Below are positions 17,880 to 26,536 of a stretch of 64,000 bases of DNA, piece after piece. Each line of letters begins with the position of its first letter. Position 1 is the stretch's first letter. The notes beneath the pieces were generated by a model. That model was not told the origin of the DNA. It did not search any database and was given only the letters and a program-made list of their open reading frames with translations. Source of the stretch: Marivirga atlantica (GTDB lineage: Bacteria > Bacteroidota > Bacteroidia > Cytophagales > Cyclobacteriaceae); the NCBI RefSeq assembly GCF_016734805.1, contig NZ_JAERQG010000001.1, forward strand, positions 1,178,001-1,242,000, read 5' to 3'. Position numbers and translations under genes: made by a program.

Positions 17880-18530
17880 TCAATGCTGAAAGCTTCCCTT
17901 TACATTGAAGCGGGCAAAAAGCTCTTCCTTATACCAGTTTTCCTGTTTAACTCTTTTGATAATTTCTTTGTGGGTATCTTGATAAGCGTAGTTTTTCATT
18001 GCTTCCATATTTTCCCAAATGCTGAAAGTGGCTTGTTCAATCAATGGCCATTCTCCAATACCTTTAGTAAAAACCAGACCTTTTGCTTCCTTTATAGCTT
18101 TGCTGGCTTTTGGTACATTACTCCAAAAACGGGGAAGTTTTAATACATTAATTCTGGCCCTGGTGATGATGGCTATTTGGTTTCCATCATATGCTGCATG
18201 CTCTTCAAAGGGATTTGCACCATACCAGCTTCCATGTGCACCTAACTCTTCAAGCAGATAGGTTTTAATAGTGTTGCTCTTCCCAACTAATTCTTGAAAG
18301 AGCTGATGACTATTAAAGAATTGGTCTTTTGTTGTTTCATCTTTCCATTTGATTAGTAAGGAATAAGTGCTGAAATCTGGTTTTAGACTAAAACCAAATC
18401 CGCTGCCGGTACCTAATAATTTAGAAAAGATTACTCCTTCAACTTGCTCAATTTCAGGTGGGAGTAAGCGCATTTGCTTAAAAGCCCACCATTTGTTTTC
18501 GGAATAATGAATAAATGAGATTGTGACCAT
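17880..18530 (-). CDS. Spheroidene monooxygenase (CrtA)-like protein
   Basis: A 216-residue protein made of two dimeric alpha/beta-barrel halves, resembling the CrtA family. The C-terminal half has the strongest CrtA pattern: ATFSIWENMEAMKNYAYQ, then H, then NWYKEELFARF, with an earlier TRARINVLKLPRFW block. In purple bacteria CrtA adds the 2-keto group to spheroidene. In a pigmented marine Bacteroidota a carotenoid-tailoring role is possible, but no other carotenoid gene is in the window, and many CrtA-like proteins have untested functions. It is the last gene of the apparent operon with accC, DUF1015, maf and the CPBP protease (37-base gap). Confidence 0.78.
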   Translation of the reverse strand: MVTISFIHYSENKWWAFKQMRLLPPEIEQVEGVIFSKLLGTGSGFGFSLKPDFSTYSLLIKWKDETTKDQFFNSHQLFQELVGKSNTIKTYLLEELGAHGSWYGANPFEEHAAYDGNQIAIITRARINVLKLPRFWSNVPKASKAIKEAKGLVFTKGIGEWPLIEQATFSIWENMEAMKNYAYQDTHKEIIKRVKQENWYKEELFARFNVKGSFQH

Positions 18531-18567
18531 AACTAGGGTCTTTCAACTACAAGCTATCGGATAAGTT

Positions 18568-19497
18568 TTAATCCCACATTTTCTGAAGCCATGCAAAAAG
18601 CTCCATGAGCCAGGCAATACCCACATGAGCCAGTATGCCTCCCCAGATGTTCTTACTCTGGTAAGCCAATACACCAAGGATGTAACCTCCGAAAAATGAG
18701 CCGATAGTTTCTCCTGCAGGCTTGCCATAGTGTAAGGCTACGTAAAGGCCTACCATTGGTAGAACAGCTCTTGGTCCTAAATAATAGGTAAAGCCAAGCA
18801 CCATAAAACCTCTGAACATAAACTCGGTAGTTATGAAATCTAAACCGTAAAAGATTTCGAATACTGTGGCTCTGGTTTGCACTGACCAGTCAAGGAAATG
18901 CTGATTTTCCTTAAAAATAGGATAGAAGTTGCTAAAGCTTTCATGAAAGGAAGCGGCAGCAATTAAAGGGATCATTAAAAGAACCAGTGGCACATACTGA
19001 CCAATCTTCCTAGCCGAAGCTTTAAAGCCATAGAGCGTTTGGTCATGCTTTTCCTTCCACCAGTAATAAATAAATAGAGGAAGAATAGCCGTTAAGGCAC
19101 TGGTCATTTGACCAACTACTTTATATAAATAAAATCGGTTCTTGAATTCAAAATTTGCCCTGATGAAGTCTTTATGGAAATGGAAGCAAACATCTAAGGT
19201 TAGTATGGTCAACATAAAGAAGCTTTTTAGTATAAAGCTTCTGTTTTTCAATACATTATCGATGACCTTAAACTGAACACACAGCCAAACAATCAACCAG
19301 TAGATCACCGAGAACATGATGAAATGGCCAACATATGGTAAATAATCAGGCTTTAACCTATCCAGCCATTTTTCCAGTTTATAGGTGTAGTTAAACCAGG
19401 TAAGTAAACCTAAAAAAAGGGTGATAATTAGGTAAAGCCAAATCGGATGCTTTAATGAGGTGTGATAATCCTTAAAATACTTCCAGATGGTTTTCAT
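18568..19497 (-). CDS. CPBP family intramembrane metalloprotease
   Basis: A 309-residue membrane protein with about eight hydrophobic helices. The CPBP/Abi motifs are present but slightly atypical: TTEFMFRG (the usual motif is EExxxR; one of the two glutamates is Thr here), then ALHYGKPAGE supplying a histidine, then GGILAHVGIAWLMEL with the last His. CPBP proteases cleave prenylated or membrane-anchored substrates; bacterial targets are mostly unknown. Its start overlaps the maf stop by 4 bases (ATGA), so the genes are coupled. Confidence 0.83.
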   Translation of the reverse strand: MKTIWKYFKDYHTSLKHPIWLYLIITLFLGLLTWFNYTYKLEKWLDRLKPDYLPYVGHFIMFSVIYWLIVWLCVQFKVIDNVLKNRSFILKSFFMLTILTLDVCFHFHKDFIRANFEFKNRFYLYKVVGQMTSALTAILPLFIYYWWKEKHDQTLYGFKASARKIGQYVPLVLLMIPLIAAASFHESFSNFYPIFKENQHFLDWSVQTRATVFEIFYGLDFITTEFMFRGFMVLGFTYYLGPRAVLPMVGLYVALHYGKPAGETIGSFFGGYILGVLAYQSKNIWGGILAHVGIAWLMELFAWLQKMWD

Positions 19498-20072
19498 TTC
19501 ATAAATGGCTTGAGTTGCTGATATACTTTATGAATGGGTAAGCCCATCACTGTAAAATAAGAACCTTTTAATTCTTGAATGTGTGTAAGACCTATTCCTT
19601 CCTGAATACCATATGATCCAGCCTTGTCAAAAGGTTTGTGCTCAATAATGTATTGCTCAATTACGGCATCTTCCAATTTTCCGAAAGTAACGTAGGTGCT
19701 ATCAGAAAAACTTTTGATCTCATTTTTATGCAAAATGGTGAAAGCAGAAACTACTTCATGAGTTCTACCACTTAAGGCTTTAAGCATTTCTTTTGATTCA
19801 TCTGCATCGGCTGGTTTCTCAAGCAATACATCATCTATAAGCACTGTGGTATCAGCTGTAAGAATCAATTTATCTTCATAACCTCCTTTTTCAAGAAATG
19901 CCTTGGCTTTGAGTTCAGCCAAATAAGCTGCTACCTTATTTTTTGGTAAATCTTCAGGATAGTTCTCAGCCGTATCTAAACTTTCTGCGGAGAACAGAAA
20001 ACCTGCTTTTTCTAGAATTTCTTTTCTTCTAGGCGATTTAGAGCCTAAAATAAGGGGGTAAGCTAAATTCAT
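19494..20072 (-). CDS. maf: Maf-type nucleoside triphosphate pyrophosphatase
   Basis: Hydrolyses dTTP, UTP and modified pyrimidine nucleotides to monophosphates, a house-cleaning role formerly linked to septum inhibition. The hallmark GSKSPRRKEIL (about 10-20) is present, followed by AADT-like LTADTTV and the QEGIGLTHIQELKGSYFTVMG-type C-terminal block. Length (192) is normal. The start lies 35 bases inside the 3' end of the DUF1015 gene, and the stop overlaps the CPBP start by 4 bases, so the three genes form one translationally coupled unit. Confidence 0.93.
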   Translation of the reverse strand: MNLAYPLILGSKSPRRKEILEKAGFLFSAESLDTAENYPEDLPKNKVAAYLAELKAKAFLEKGGYEDKLILTADTTVLIDDVLLEKPADADESKEMLKALSGRTHEVVSAFTILHKNEIKSFSDSTYVTFGKLEDAVIEQYIIEHKPFDKAGSYGIQEGIGLTHIQELKGSYFTVMGLPIHKVYQQLKPFMK

Positions 20073-21339
20073 CTTCTTTTATTGAGCTAAATAAAAATCC
20101 GCAAATTGTTTTCGGATAAAAGTAAGTAGACTTTTGAGGCATGGTGTAGCCACTGAAACATACTTCTCTTACCTGTTCCATGCTTATTTCTTTTGTGATG
20201 AGTGCCATATTGGCTTCGCCACTTTGAACTTGTGTTAAGCAATTGAAGAAGTTACGTTCAAAAGCAATATTTTCAGATCGTCTTTGTTCTTTGCCTGCTA
20301 TTCCTAATATTTTTTCTATAAAGAAATAATGCATCACAGTTAGGTCAAGCTGTTTAACCACATCAGGAAAAGGCCACTCGAGCTTATCAATACTTTCTGG
20401 TTTTAGCCTGATTTTATAGGTTTTATCCTTAAAGAGAAGGCCGAAAGCCCATTTCTTTCCCAATATAACTTCATGGATGTCAGAAGCATTTTCAACAGCC
20501 TTGATATGAAAATCTTCTTCCAGTTTTTGCATGATCTCAGCTTCATTAAAATCAGGCAAGTTTTGGATTAACCTATGTGTGGGTAGTATGCGTAAATCAT
20601 CAGCAGCAGAGTTGGTGAAATACATCATATGAAAGTTGTAACCTTCCTCTCCGGTATGGTTAGGGTTTTCTTTAATCATTTGTTGCCTATAGAGCATAGA
20701 ACCTTCATACCTATGATGGCCATCAGCCAAAATAATCTTCTGATCTGCTATTTTCTCGATAAACTTTTTAATGATTTTCGCATCATGAATCACGCTTAGG
20801 ACTTCTCTTACACCCTGGTAATCCTCTGATTCAGATAGAGGCATTTTCATGGCTTCATCCATATATTCCTCAAGCTCAAAATCGTGATCCGTATATAAAC
20901 CATGAGTTGCGCTTACATTCATCTGTGTTTTTTCCAGAATATCTATTCTGTCATTTACAGATTTAGGAATAGTATTTTCATGCCTTAATAGCTCGCCATC
21001 TTCCCAGTCATAGGCTCGAAGGAAAGCAATAAATCCTTTTCGAATGTACTCTTTGTTGCTACCAGGTAAGGTGAAATATTGATAATAGACATAAATGCCG
21101 GGAAGCGGATCCTGCTCAATTATACCTTGCTCTTTCCATTTTTGTAGCCTTTCTTTAGCTTTTTCAGCTGCATCAGGGCCTTGAGGAACAGAAAGATGTA
21201 TGCTATTTAATTCATTTTTATAAAGAGCTTCGCGCTGCTTTGCAGAAACAACATCAAAAAGAGGGCTGGTTAAATCCTCTATTTCCTTTTGCAGTTCTTT
21301 ATTGTAGCGCCAGCCTTTTATAGGCTTAATTTCTGCCAT
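20038..21339 (-). CDS. DUF1015 domain-containing protein
   Basis: A cytoplasmic protein of 433 residues belonging to DUF1015. Family features seen: IKPIKGWRYN at the N-terminus, FDVVSAKQREALY, a central IADGHHRYE block (about 220-230) and a C-terminal FNCLTQ...MPQKSTYFYPKT stretch ending GFLF. The DGHHRYE motif suggests a catalytic or metal-binding centre but I know of no settled function. It begins 3 bases after the accC stop and runs into maf, so it is part of that operon. It could contribute to amino-acid or one-carbon metabolism; that is a guess from family distribution. Confidence 0.9.
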   Translation of the reverse strand: MAEIKPIKGWRYNKELQKEIEDLTSPLFDVVSAKQREALYKNELNSIHLSVPQGPDAAEKAKERLQKWKEQGIIEQDPLPGIYVYYQYFTLPGSNKEYIRKGFIAFLRAYDWEDGELLRHENTIPKSVNDRIDILEKTQMNVSATHGLYTDHDFELEEYMDEAMKMPLSESEDYQGVREVLSVIHDAKIIKKFIEKIADQKIILADGHHRYEGSMLYRQQMIKENPNHTGEEGYNFHMMYFTNSAADDLRILPTHRLIQNLPDFNEAEIMQKLEEDFHIKAVENASDIHEVILGKKWAFGLLFKDKTYKIRLKPESIDKLEWPFPDVVKQLDLTVMHYFFIEKILGIAGKEQRRSENIAFERNFFNCLTQVQSGEANMALITKEISMEQVREVCFSGYTMPQKSTYFYPKTICGFLFSSIKEDEFSLPPYFRL

Positions 21340-21342
21340 ACT

Positions 21343-22836
21343 TTACATGCGGTTCTTTTTCCAAAGAGATTCTTTTCTGTGTGGCTCCAGAGCAGGTTGC
21401 GATTTAGTATCCTTCTCTCGCCATAATTTAGTCGTTAAGGCTGCGGCAATCTCTGCCTCGTCAGCCGTTAACTGCTGATCTAAATTTTCAGGTTTATAGT
21501 GTTTTTCAATAAATTTAGTATCGAAATTACCTGAAGTGAAAGCCTCATGACCCAATACAAATTTACAAAAACCGAGGGTAGTTTCGATACCAACAATTTC
21601 ATATTCATCAATGGCTCGGATCATTCTTGAAATGGCTTCCTCTCTATTGTCAGCGTAAGTAACAAGTTTAGCAATCATCGGGTCATAATGGATAGGGATA
21701 TCCATGCCCTGCTCAAAACCATCGTCTACTCTTATGCCAGTACCTTGTGGTCTCTTATAAACTTTAAGGTTACCAATATCAGGTAAGAAATTATTTTGAG
21801 GATCTTCTGCATAAACACGAACTTCAATAGAATGACCAATAATTTTGAGGTCATCTTGGTTAATAGATAGTTTTTCGCCTTCTGCAATTCTAATTTGCTC
21901 TTTTACTAAATCTACTCCCGTAATTTGTTCAGTTACCGGATGTTCTACCTGAAGCCTCGTATTCATTTCAAGAAAATAGAAATTTAGTTTGTCATCAACA
22001 ATAAACTCTACTGTTCCTGCACCATAATAATTACATGCTTTGGCTACCTCAATAGCTGCTTGGCCCATTTTCTCTCTTTTTTCAGGAGTTAATACGCTAG
22101 ATGGAGCCTCTTCAATTACCTTCTGATGTCTTCTTTGAATAGAGCATTCTCTTTCGAAAAGATGAACTACATTTCCATGCGTATCACCTACTACCTGAAT
22201 TTCGATATGTCTGGGTGAGCTTACAAATTTTTCAATAAACACAGAGCCATCACCAAATGAGCTTTTGGCTTCACTAACTGCCCTGTCCATTTGCTCTTCA
22301 AAATCTTTTGGGTCTTCTACTATGCGCATACCCTTGCCACCACCACCGGCACTAGCTTTTATCAAAATAGGATAGCCAATTTCATCAGCTTTCTTTTTAG
22401 CGAAGTCGATGTCGGTAATTGCCTTATCTAAACCGGGAACCAAAGGGACATCATTTTTTTGAACGGCCGCTTTTGCCGCTAATTTATCCCCCATAACTTC
22501 AATGGCTTCGGGTGAAGGACCTATGAATATTATCCCTGCTTTTGTTACTTCTCTGGCAAAATCTGCATTTTCAGATAAGAAGCCATAACCAGGGTGAATG
22601 GCGTCTACCTTTAAGTTTTTGCAGGCCTCTATTATTTTATCCACTCTCAAATAACTTTCAGATGAAGCTGGAGGTCCTACACAAACAGCTTCATCAGCAT
22701 ATCTCACATGTAAAGCGTTTCTATCCGCTTCACTGAAAATGGCAACAGTTTGTATACCTAACTCACGAGCTGAGCGCATTACTCTTAGGGCTATTTCCCC
22801 GCGGTTGGCAACTAGAATTTTTTTAATTTTTGGCAT
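21343..22836 (-). CDS. accC: Biotin carboxylase subunit of acyl-CoA carboxylase
   Basis: ATP-grasp biotin carboxylase of 497 residues, which carboxylates biotin on a carrier protein for acetyl-CoA (or another acyl-CoA) carboxylase. Seen: KKILVANRGEIALRV at the N-terminus, HPGYGFLSENADFA, the Gly-rich ASAGGGGKGMR loop, RDCSIQRRHQK-type ECSIQRRHQKVIEE, and the RLQVEHPVTE active-site motif. It is longer than typical AccC (about 450) because of a C-terminal tail of about 45 residues ending KESLWKKNRM, without a biotin lysine motif (MKM) visible. No carrier or transferase subunit is adjacent, so acetyl-CoA versus propionyl-CoA use cannot be settled here. Confidence 0.93.
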   Translation of the reverse strand: MPKIKKILVANRGEIALRVMRSARELGIQTVAIFSEADRNALHVRYADEAVCVGPPASSESYLRVDKIIEACKNLKVDAIHPGYGFLSENADFAREVTKAGIIFIGPSPEAIEVMGDKLAAKAAVQKNDVPLVPGLDKAITDIDFAKKKADEIGYPILIKASAGGGGKGMRIVEDPKDFEEQMDRAVSEAKSSFGDGSVFIEKFVSSPRHIEIQVVGDTHGNVVHLFERECSIQRRHQKVIEEAPSSVLTPEKREKMGQAAIEVAKACNYYGAGTVEFIVDDKLNFYFLEMNTRLQVEHPVTEQITGVDLVKEQIRIAEGEKLSINQDDLKIIGHSIEVRVYAEDPQNNFLPDIGNLKVYKRPQGTGIRVDDGFEQGMDIPIHYDPMIAKLVTYADNREEAISRMIRAIDEYEIVGIETTLGFCKFVLGHEAFTSGNFDTKFIEKHYKPENLDQQLTADEAEIAAALTTKLWREKDTKSQPALEPHRKESLWKKNRM

Positions 22837-22957
22837 ACGTTAAGGCTTTGTATGTTATTAAATAATGAGCTTACAATGCTACACAATTATTGGCTCTTTT
22901 GCTAAATAATAAGCTTTTTAAGCCGATTGATCATTTTTTCATGTTTGCTTTTTTGTT

Positions 22958-22966
22958 TACATTTGT
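22958..22966 (+). promoter_or_regulatory. -7 promoter element for the alpha-oxoamine synthase gene
   Basis: TACATTTGT matches TAnnTTTGY exactly, 36 bases before the start codon at 23002. A T-rich tract (ATTTTTTC) stands at about the -33 position. The 165-base gap to accC is divergent, so separate promoters are expected; the accC side shows only a one-mismatch match. Confidence 0.5.
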
Positions 22967-23001
22967 GGCTGGTTTATAGAATTTAAATAATATTTAGATA
23001 G

Positions 23002-24258
23002 ATGGCAGTAGATTTATTTGAGAAATTGAAGGTGGACATGGGGCCACTAGGCAAGCACTCTGATGTATCAGAAGGCTATTTCATGTTTCCTAAGCTGGAA
23101 GGAGAGATTTCTCCCCACATGAAATTTAGAGGGAAGGATGTTTTAACCTGGAGTTTAAATAACTATTTGGGCTTAGCCAATCACCCTGAAATTAGAAAGG
23201 CAGATGCTGATTCAGCTGCGAAATGGGGTCTTGCTTACCCAATGGGAGCAAGAATGATGTCAGGTAATACTTCTCAACATGAGTTGCTTGAACAGCAGTT
23301 GGCTGATTTCATTAAGAAGCCAGATGTAATGCTGTTAAACTACGGCTATCAAGGCGTACTTTCTGTAATTGATGCTGTTGTTGGTAGAAAGGATGCTATT
23401 GTGTATGATGCCGAATCTCATGCATGTATTGTTGATGGTGTAAGGCTACATATGGGGAAACGTTTTGTTTATCCTCACAATGATGTTGAAAACCTTGAGA
23501 AACAATTACAGCGAGCTACTAAGCTTACTGACGAAACAGGTGGAGGTATATTAGTGATTACCGAAGGTGTATTTGGTATGACTGGTACTATGGGTAAGCT
23601 AAAGGAGATATTAGCGCTTAAAGAAAAATATAATTTCCGTTTATTAGTTGATGATGCTCATGGCTTTGGTACAATGGGACCAACAGGAGCGGGTACTGGT
23701 GAAGAGCAGGGAGTAATGGATGAAATTGATCTTTACTTCAGCACATTTGCTAAATCAATGGCGCTAATCGGAGCTTTTATTTCAGGAGATAAGGAAATAG
23801 TGAATTTCTTACGCTATAATATGCGTTCACAAATCTTTGCCAAGTCATTACCAATGCCAATGGTAGAAGGTGCATTAAAGCGTTTGGAAATGTTGAGAGA
23901 TCAACCAGAGCATAAAGAAAATCTTTGGAAGGTTGTGAATGCTTTACAGAATGGATTAAAAGAAAATGGCTTTAGTATTGGTGATACACAATCGCCTGTT
24001 ACTCCGGTAGTTCTGAATGGAACAGTTGGCGAGGCAGCTGCTTTAGCACACGATTTAAGAGAGAATCACAGCATTTTCTGTTCTGTTGTAATCTATCCGG
24101 TTATACCTAAAGGGATGATTATCTTGAGACTGATTCCTACGGCTTCACATAGCCTGGAAGATGTGGATAGAACGATCAAAGCATTTTCTGCTATTCAACA
24201 CAGACTAACAAGTGGAGAGTACAGAGAAAACGAATTAGCGAAATCGTTTAAAGAGTAA
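23002..24258 (+). CDS. Alpha-oxoamine synthase: serine palmitoyltransferase or cysteate acyltransferase-like
   Basis: PLP-dependent enzyme of 418 residues that condenses an acyl-CoA or acyl-ACP with an amino acid. The fold-type I landmarks are DDAHGFG (217-223) and the PLP lysine K251 in FSTFAKSMA; MSGNTSQHELLEQQLA (86-101) is also typical. The family includes serine palmitoyltransferase, KBL, BioF and HemA. In gliding Bacteroidota a close relative makes the capnine (sulfonolipid) backbone from cysteate. The call here is first step of sphingolipid or sulfonolipid synthesis. The standard GSG-R-L-G motif region reads MGARMMSGN. Neighbours give no further hint. Probably monocistronic, with a good -7 element upstream. 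Confidence 0.8.
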   Translation: MAVDLFEKLKVDMGPLGKHSDVSEGYFMFPKLEGEISPHMKFRGKDVLTWSLNNYLGLANHPEIRKADADSAAKWGLAYPMGARMMSGNTSQHELLEQQLADFIKKPDVMLLNYGYQGVLSVIDAVVGRKDAIVYDAESHACIVDGVRLHMGKRFVYPHNDVENLEKQLQRATKLTDETGGGILVITEGVFGMTGTMGKLKEILALKEKYNFRLLVDDAHGFGTMGPTGAGTGEEQGVMDEIDLYFSTFAKSMALIGAFISGDKEIVNFLRYNMRSQIFAKSLPMPMVEGALKRLEMLRDQPEHKENLWKVVNALQNGLKENGFSIGDTQSPVTPVVLNGTVGEAAALAHDLRENHSIFCSVVIYPVIPKGMIILRLIPTASHSLEDVDRTIKAFSAIQHRLTSGEYRENELAKSFKE

Positions 24259-24361
24259 AAAAATAGTCAAAAAAAGGGCGCTCATTGTTGTTTTTTAATG
24301 ATTTTGCCTATATTGCTTCAAATTAATTTAATTATTTAGTCAACCGTAAACTAAAATAAGA

Positions 24362-24538
24362 ATGAAAAGATTCGAACAAGTAAGAGATTTAGTAATGGGC
24401 CTAGAGGCTGATTTCGAAAAGTTTTATGACAAAGAAAACCAGGCTGCTGGTACTAGAGTAAGAAAAGGAATGCAGGAGTTGAAAAACTTAGCTCAAGAAA
24501 TCAGAATTGAGGTTCAAGATATTAAGAACAAAGGTTAA
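24362..24538 (+). CDS. Histone H1-like small basic-helical protein
   Basis: A 58-residue protein starting MKRFEQVRDLVMGLEADFEK and ending EVQDIKNKG. It has a conserved GTRVRKGMQELKNLAQEIR core. It matches the small histone H1/Hc1-like family that many Bacteroidota encode, thought to bind DNA or to act as a nucleoid-associated protein; direct evidence in this group is slim. It is mixed-charge (Lys, Arg and Glu) and all-helical by eye. The gene is free-standing: 103 bases after the synthase, with a terminator just downstream. Confidence 0.8.
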   Translation: MKRFEQVRDLVMGLEADFEKFYDKENQAAGTRVRKGMQELKNLAQEIRIEVQDIKNKG

Positions 24539-24560
24539 TTAACCCTTACTTCTTCAAGAG

Positions 24561-24592
24561 GGCCATCTGTCTAGTGACTGATGGCCTTTTTT
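24561..24592 (+). terminator. Intrinsic terminator after the histone H1-like gene
   Basis: Stem GGCCATC (24561-24567) with GATGGCC (24580-24586), extended by GT/AC across one mismatch, followed by a run of six T residues. Any start for the next gene inside this hairpin is unlikely, which favours 24615. Confidence 0.85.
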
Positions 24593-24614
24593 GTTTCCAA
24601 TAAAATTTGAGAGA

Positions 24615-25760
24615 ATGAATATAGCATCTAAGTTACCATCTGTAGGAACAACCATTTTTACCGTCATGTCCCAAATGGCTGCAGAGCATAATGCCATCAA
24701 CTTATCACAAGGCTTTCCTGAGTTTCCTATTTCGGAAGAACTCATTGAGTTGGTATACAGAAATATGCAAATGGGCCATAACCAATATGCGCCAATGCCA
24801 GGCTTACCAGCACTAAGAGAGGAGATAGCACAGAAGATTGCCAAACTTTATCAAACAGAAGTTAATCCTGATGAGGAAATCACTGTGACTGCAGGGGCCA
24901 CGGAAGCTATATTTTCTACCATAATGGCTTTAGTGAATGAGGGAGAAGAAGTGGTGGTTCTGGAACCTGCTTACGATTGTTATATTCCGGCAATAGAATT
25001 GGCCGGTGGAGTCCCAAAAACAGTTGCTCTAAACCCAAAGGATTTCACACCGGATTGGGAAAAGATTCGGGACACTATTACTGAAAAAACTAGAATGCTG
25101 GTCATTAATACTCCTCATAATCCCTCCGGAGCAGTTTTCTCACCTGAAGATATTAAAGAACTTAAAGCGCTACTTGAGCAGAATCCGAACTTGTTAATTT
25201 TAAGCGATGAGGTATACGAGCATATTATTTTTGATGATAAACCCCATTTGGGTGTTCTGGCAGATCAAGAATTGGCTAAAAGGAGTATTGCGGTTTATTC
25301 ATTCGGTAAAACTTTTCATGCAACTGGCTGGAAAATCGGATACTTGGTAGCTCCTACAAGTCTTACAAAAGAAATCAGAAAGGTTCATCAGTACAATTGC
25401 TTTTCAGTAAATACTCCAGCTCAATTTGCATTGGCTGAGTTCTTAAAAGATGAGTCAAACTATCAGGGTATAGGGGAGATGTACCAAAAGAAAAGAGATT
25501 ATTTTGTGGAGAGATTAGCAGCTTCAAAGTTCAAAGTGATCCCTTCATATGGTACTTATTTCCAAATACTTAATTACGATAATGTATCTCAGGAAAGTGA
25601 TGTTCAGTTTGCTGAAAGACTAACTAAAGAATACGGATTGGCCTCCATTCCCGTATCAGCTTTTTATCAACAGAAAACAGATAATAAGATGCTTCGTTTT
25701 TGTTTTGCCAAAGGTGAAGAAACATTAGAAAAAGCAGCAGATATTTTATGCAAGATTTAA
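24615..25760 (+). CDS. PLP-dependent methionine/glutamine aminotransferase (YbdL-type)
   Basis: Class I/II aminotransferase of 381 residues from the start at 24615; an earlier in-frame ATG at 24591 lies within the terminator T run. Seen: NLSQGFPEFP near the N-terminus (typical of the kynurenine/methionine aminotransferase group), the PNNPSG-like NTPHNPSGAVF motif, and the PLP lysine in SFGKTFHATGWKIGY. YbdL/KAT-type enzymes transaminate methylthio-oxobutyrate to methionine with glutamine as donor. Its last 13 bases overlap the start of the omega-amidase gene, the classic partner that disposes of the alpha-ketoglutaramate made. Function rests on family plus this pairing. Confidence 0.88.
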   Translation: MNIASKLPSVGTTIFTVMSQMAAEHNAINLSQGFPEFPISEELIELVYRNMQMGHNQYAPMPGLPALREEIAQKIAKLYQTEVNPDEEITVTAGATEAIFSTIMALVNEGEEVVVLEPAYDCYIPAIELAGGVPKTVALNPKDFTPDWEKIRDTITEKTRMLVINTPHNPSGAVFSPEDIKELKALLEQNPNLLILSDEVYEHIIFDDKPHLGVLADQELAKRSIAVYSFGKTFHATGWKIGYLVAPTSLTKEIRKVHQYNCFSVNTPAQFALAEFLKDESNYQGIGEMYQKKRDYFVERLAASKFKVIPSYGTYFQILNYDNVSQESDVQFAERLTKEYGLASIPVSAFYQQKTDNKMLRFCFAKGEETLEKAADILCKI

Positions 25761-26536
25761 AAGTAACACTTGTACAAACTCCTTTATACTGGGAAGATAA
25801 ATCGGCTAATCTAGCCATGCTGGAAGAGCAACTTTTCAACTATGAGGAGGAAACAGACTTAATTGTTTTACCTGAAATGTTTAACACAGGTTTTAGTATG
25901 TCGGCTGAAAAGTTAGCTGAGCCTATGAACCTGCATACTTTCAAATGGATGAAACAGATGGCCACTCAGAAGAAGGTGGTAGTTACAGGGTCCTATATTG
26001 TAAAGGAAGATGGAAAGTATTTCAACAGATTAATTTGGATGCAGCCTGATGGCAATTATACCACTTATGATAAACGTCATCTTTTCAGAATGGCCGATGA
26101 GCACCATCATTTCAATATGGGACAAGAGTCTCCTATAGTTGAGTTAAAAGGTTGGAAGATTAAGCCTCTTATTTGTTACGATCTGCGCTTTCCGGTATGG
26201 AGTAGAAATACCAGCAAGAATGATACAATGGCATATGATCTTCTTCTCTACGTAGCCAATTGGCCAGCCGCAAGAGTGAATGCCTGGGATGCGCTGTTGA
26301 AAGCCAGAGCTATTGAGAATTTGAGCTATTGCTTAGGAGTTAATAGAATTGGAGATGATGGTAATGGTGTTCCTTTTAATGGTCATTCCGGTGCTTATAA
26401 TTTTAAAGGGGAGACAATTTGCTTTCTAGATCAGGCAGAAATGATAAAAACTATAACTCTTTCTTATGAGGACTTGAAGAGAGGAAGAGAGAAATTCCCT
26501 GCCTATTTAGATGCCGATGATTTTAATGTTTTATAA
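25748..26536 (+). CDS. Omega-amidase YafV-type (nitrilase superfamily)
   Basis: A 262-residue nitrilase-fold amidase with the Glu-Lys-Cys triad: E43 (LPEMFNTGFS), K109 (YDKRHLFRM) and C143 (LICYDLRFPVW). YafV/Nit2 enzymes hydrolyse alpha-ketoglutaramate to alpha-ketoglutarate and ammonia. The start overlaps the end of the upstream aminotransferase by 13 bases, so the two are translated together as a glutamine-transaminase/omega-amidase module for methionine salvage. The 3' end overlaps the convergent FG-GAP gene by 14 bases. Cytoplasmic; no signal peptide. Confidence 0.92.
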   Translation: MQDLKVTLVQTPLYWEDKSANLAMLEEQLFNYEEETDLIVLPEMFNTGFSMSAEKLAEPMNLHTFKWMKQMATQKKVVVTGSYIVKEDGKYFNRLIWMQPDGNYTTYDKRHLFRMADEHHHFNMGQESPIVELKGWKIKPLICYDLRFPVWSRNTSKNDTMAYDLLLYVANWPAARVNAWDALLKARAIENLSYCLGVNRIGDDGNGVPFNGHSGAYNFKGETICFLDQAEMIKTITLSYEDLKRGREKFPAYLDADDFNVL

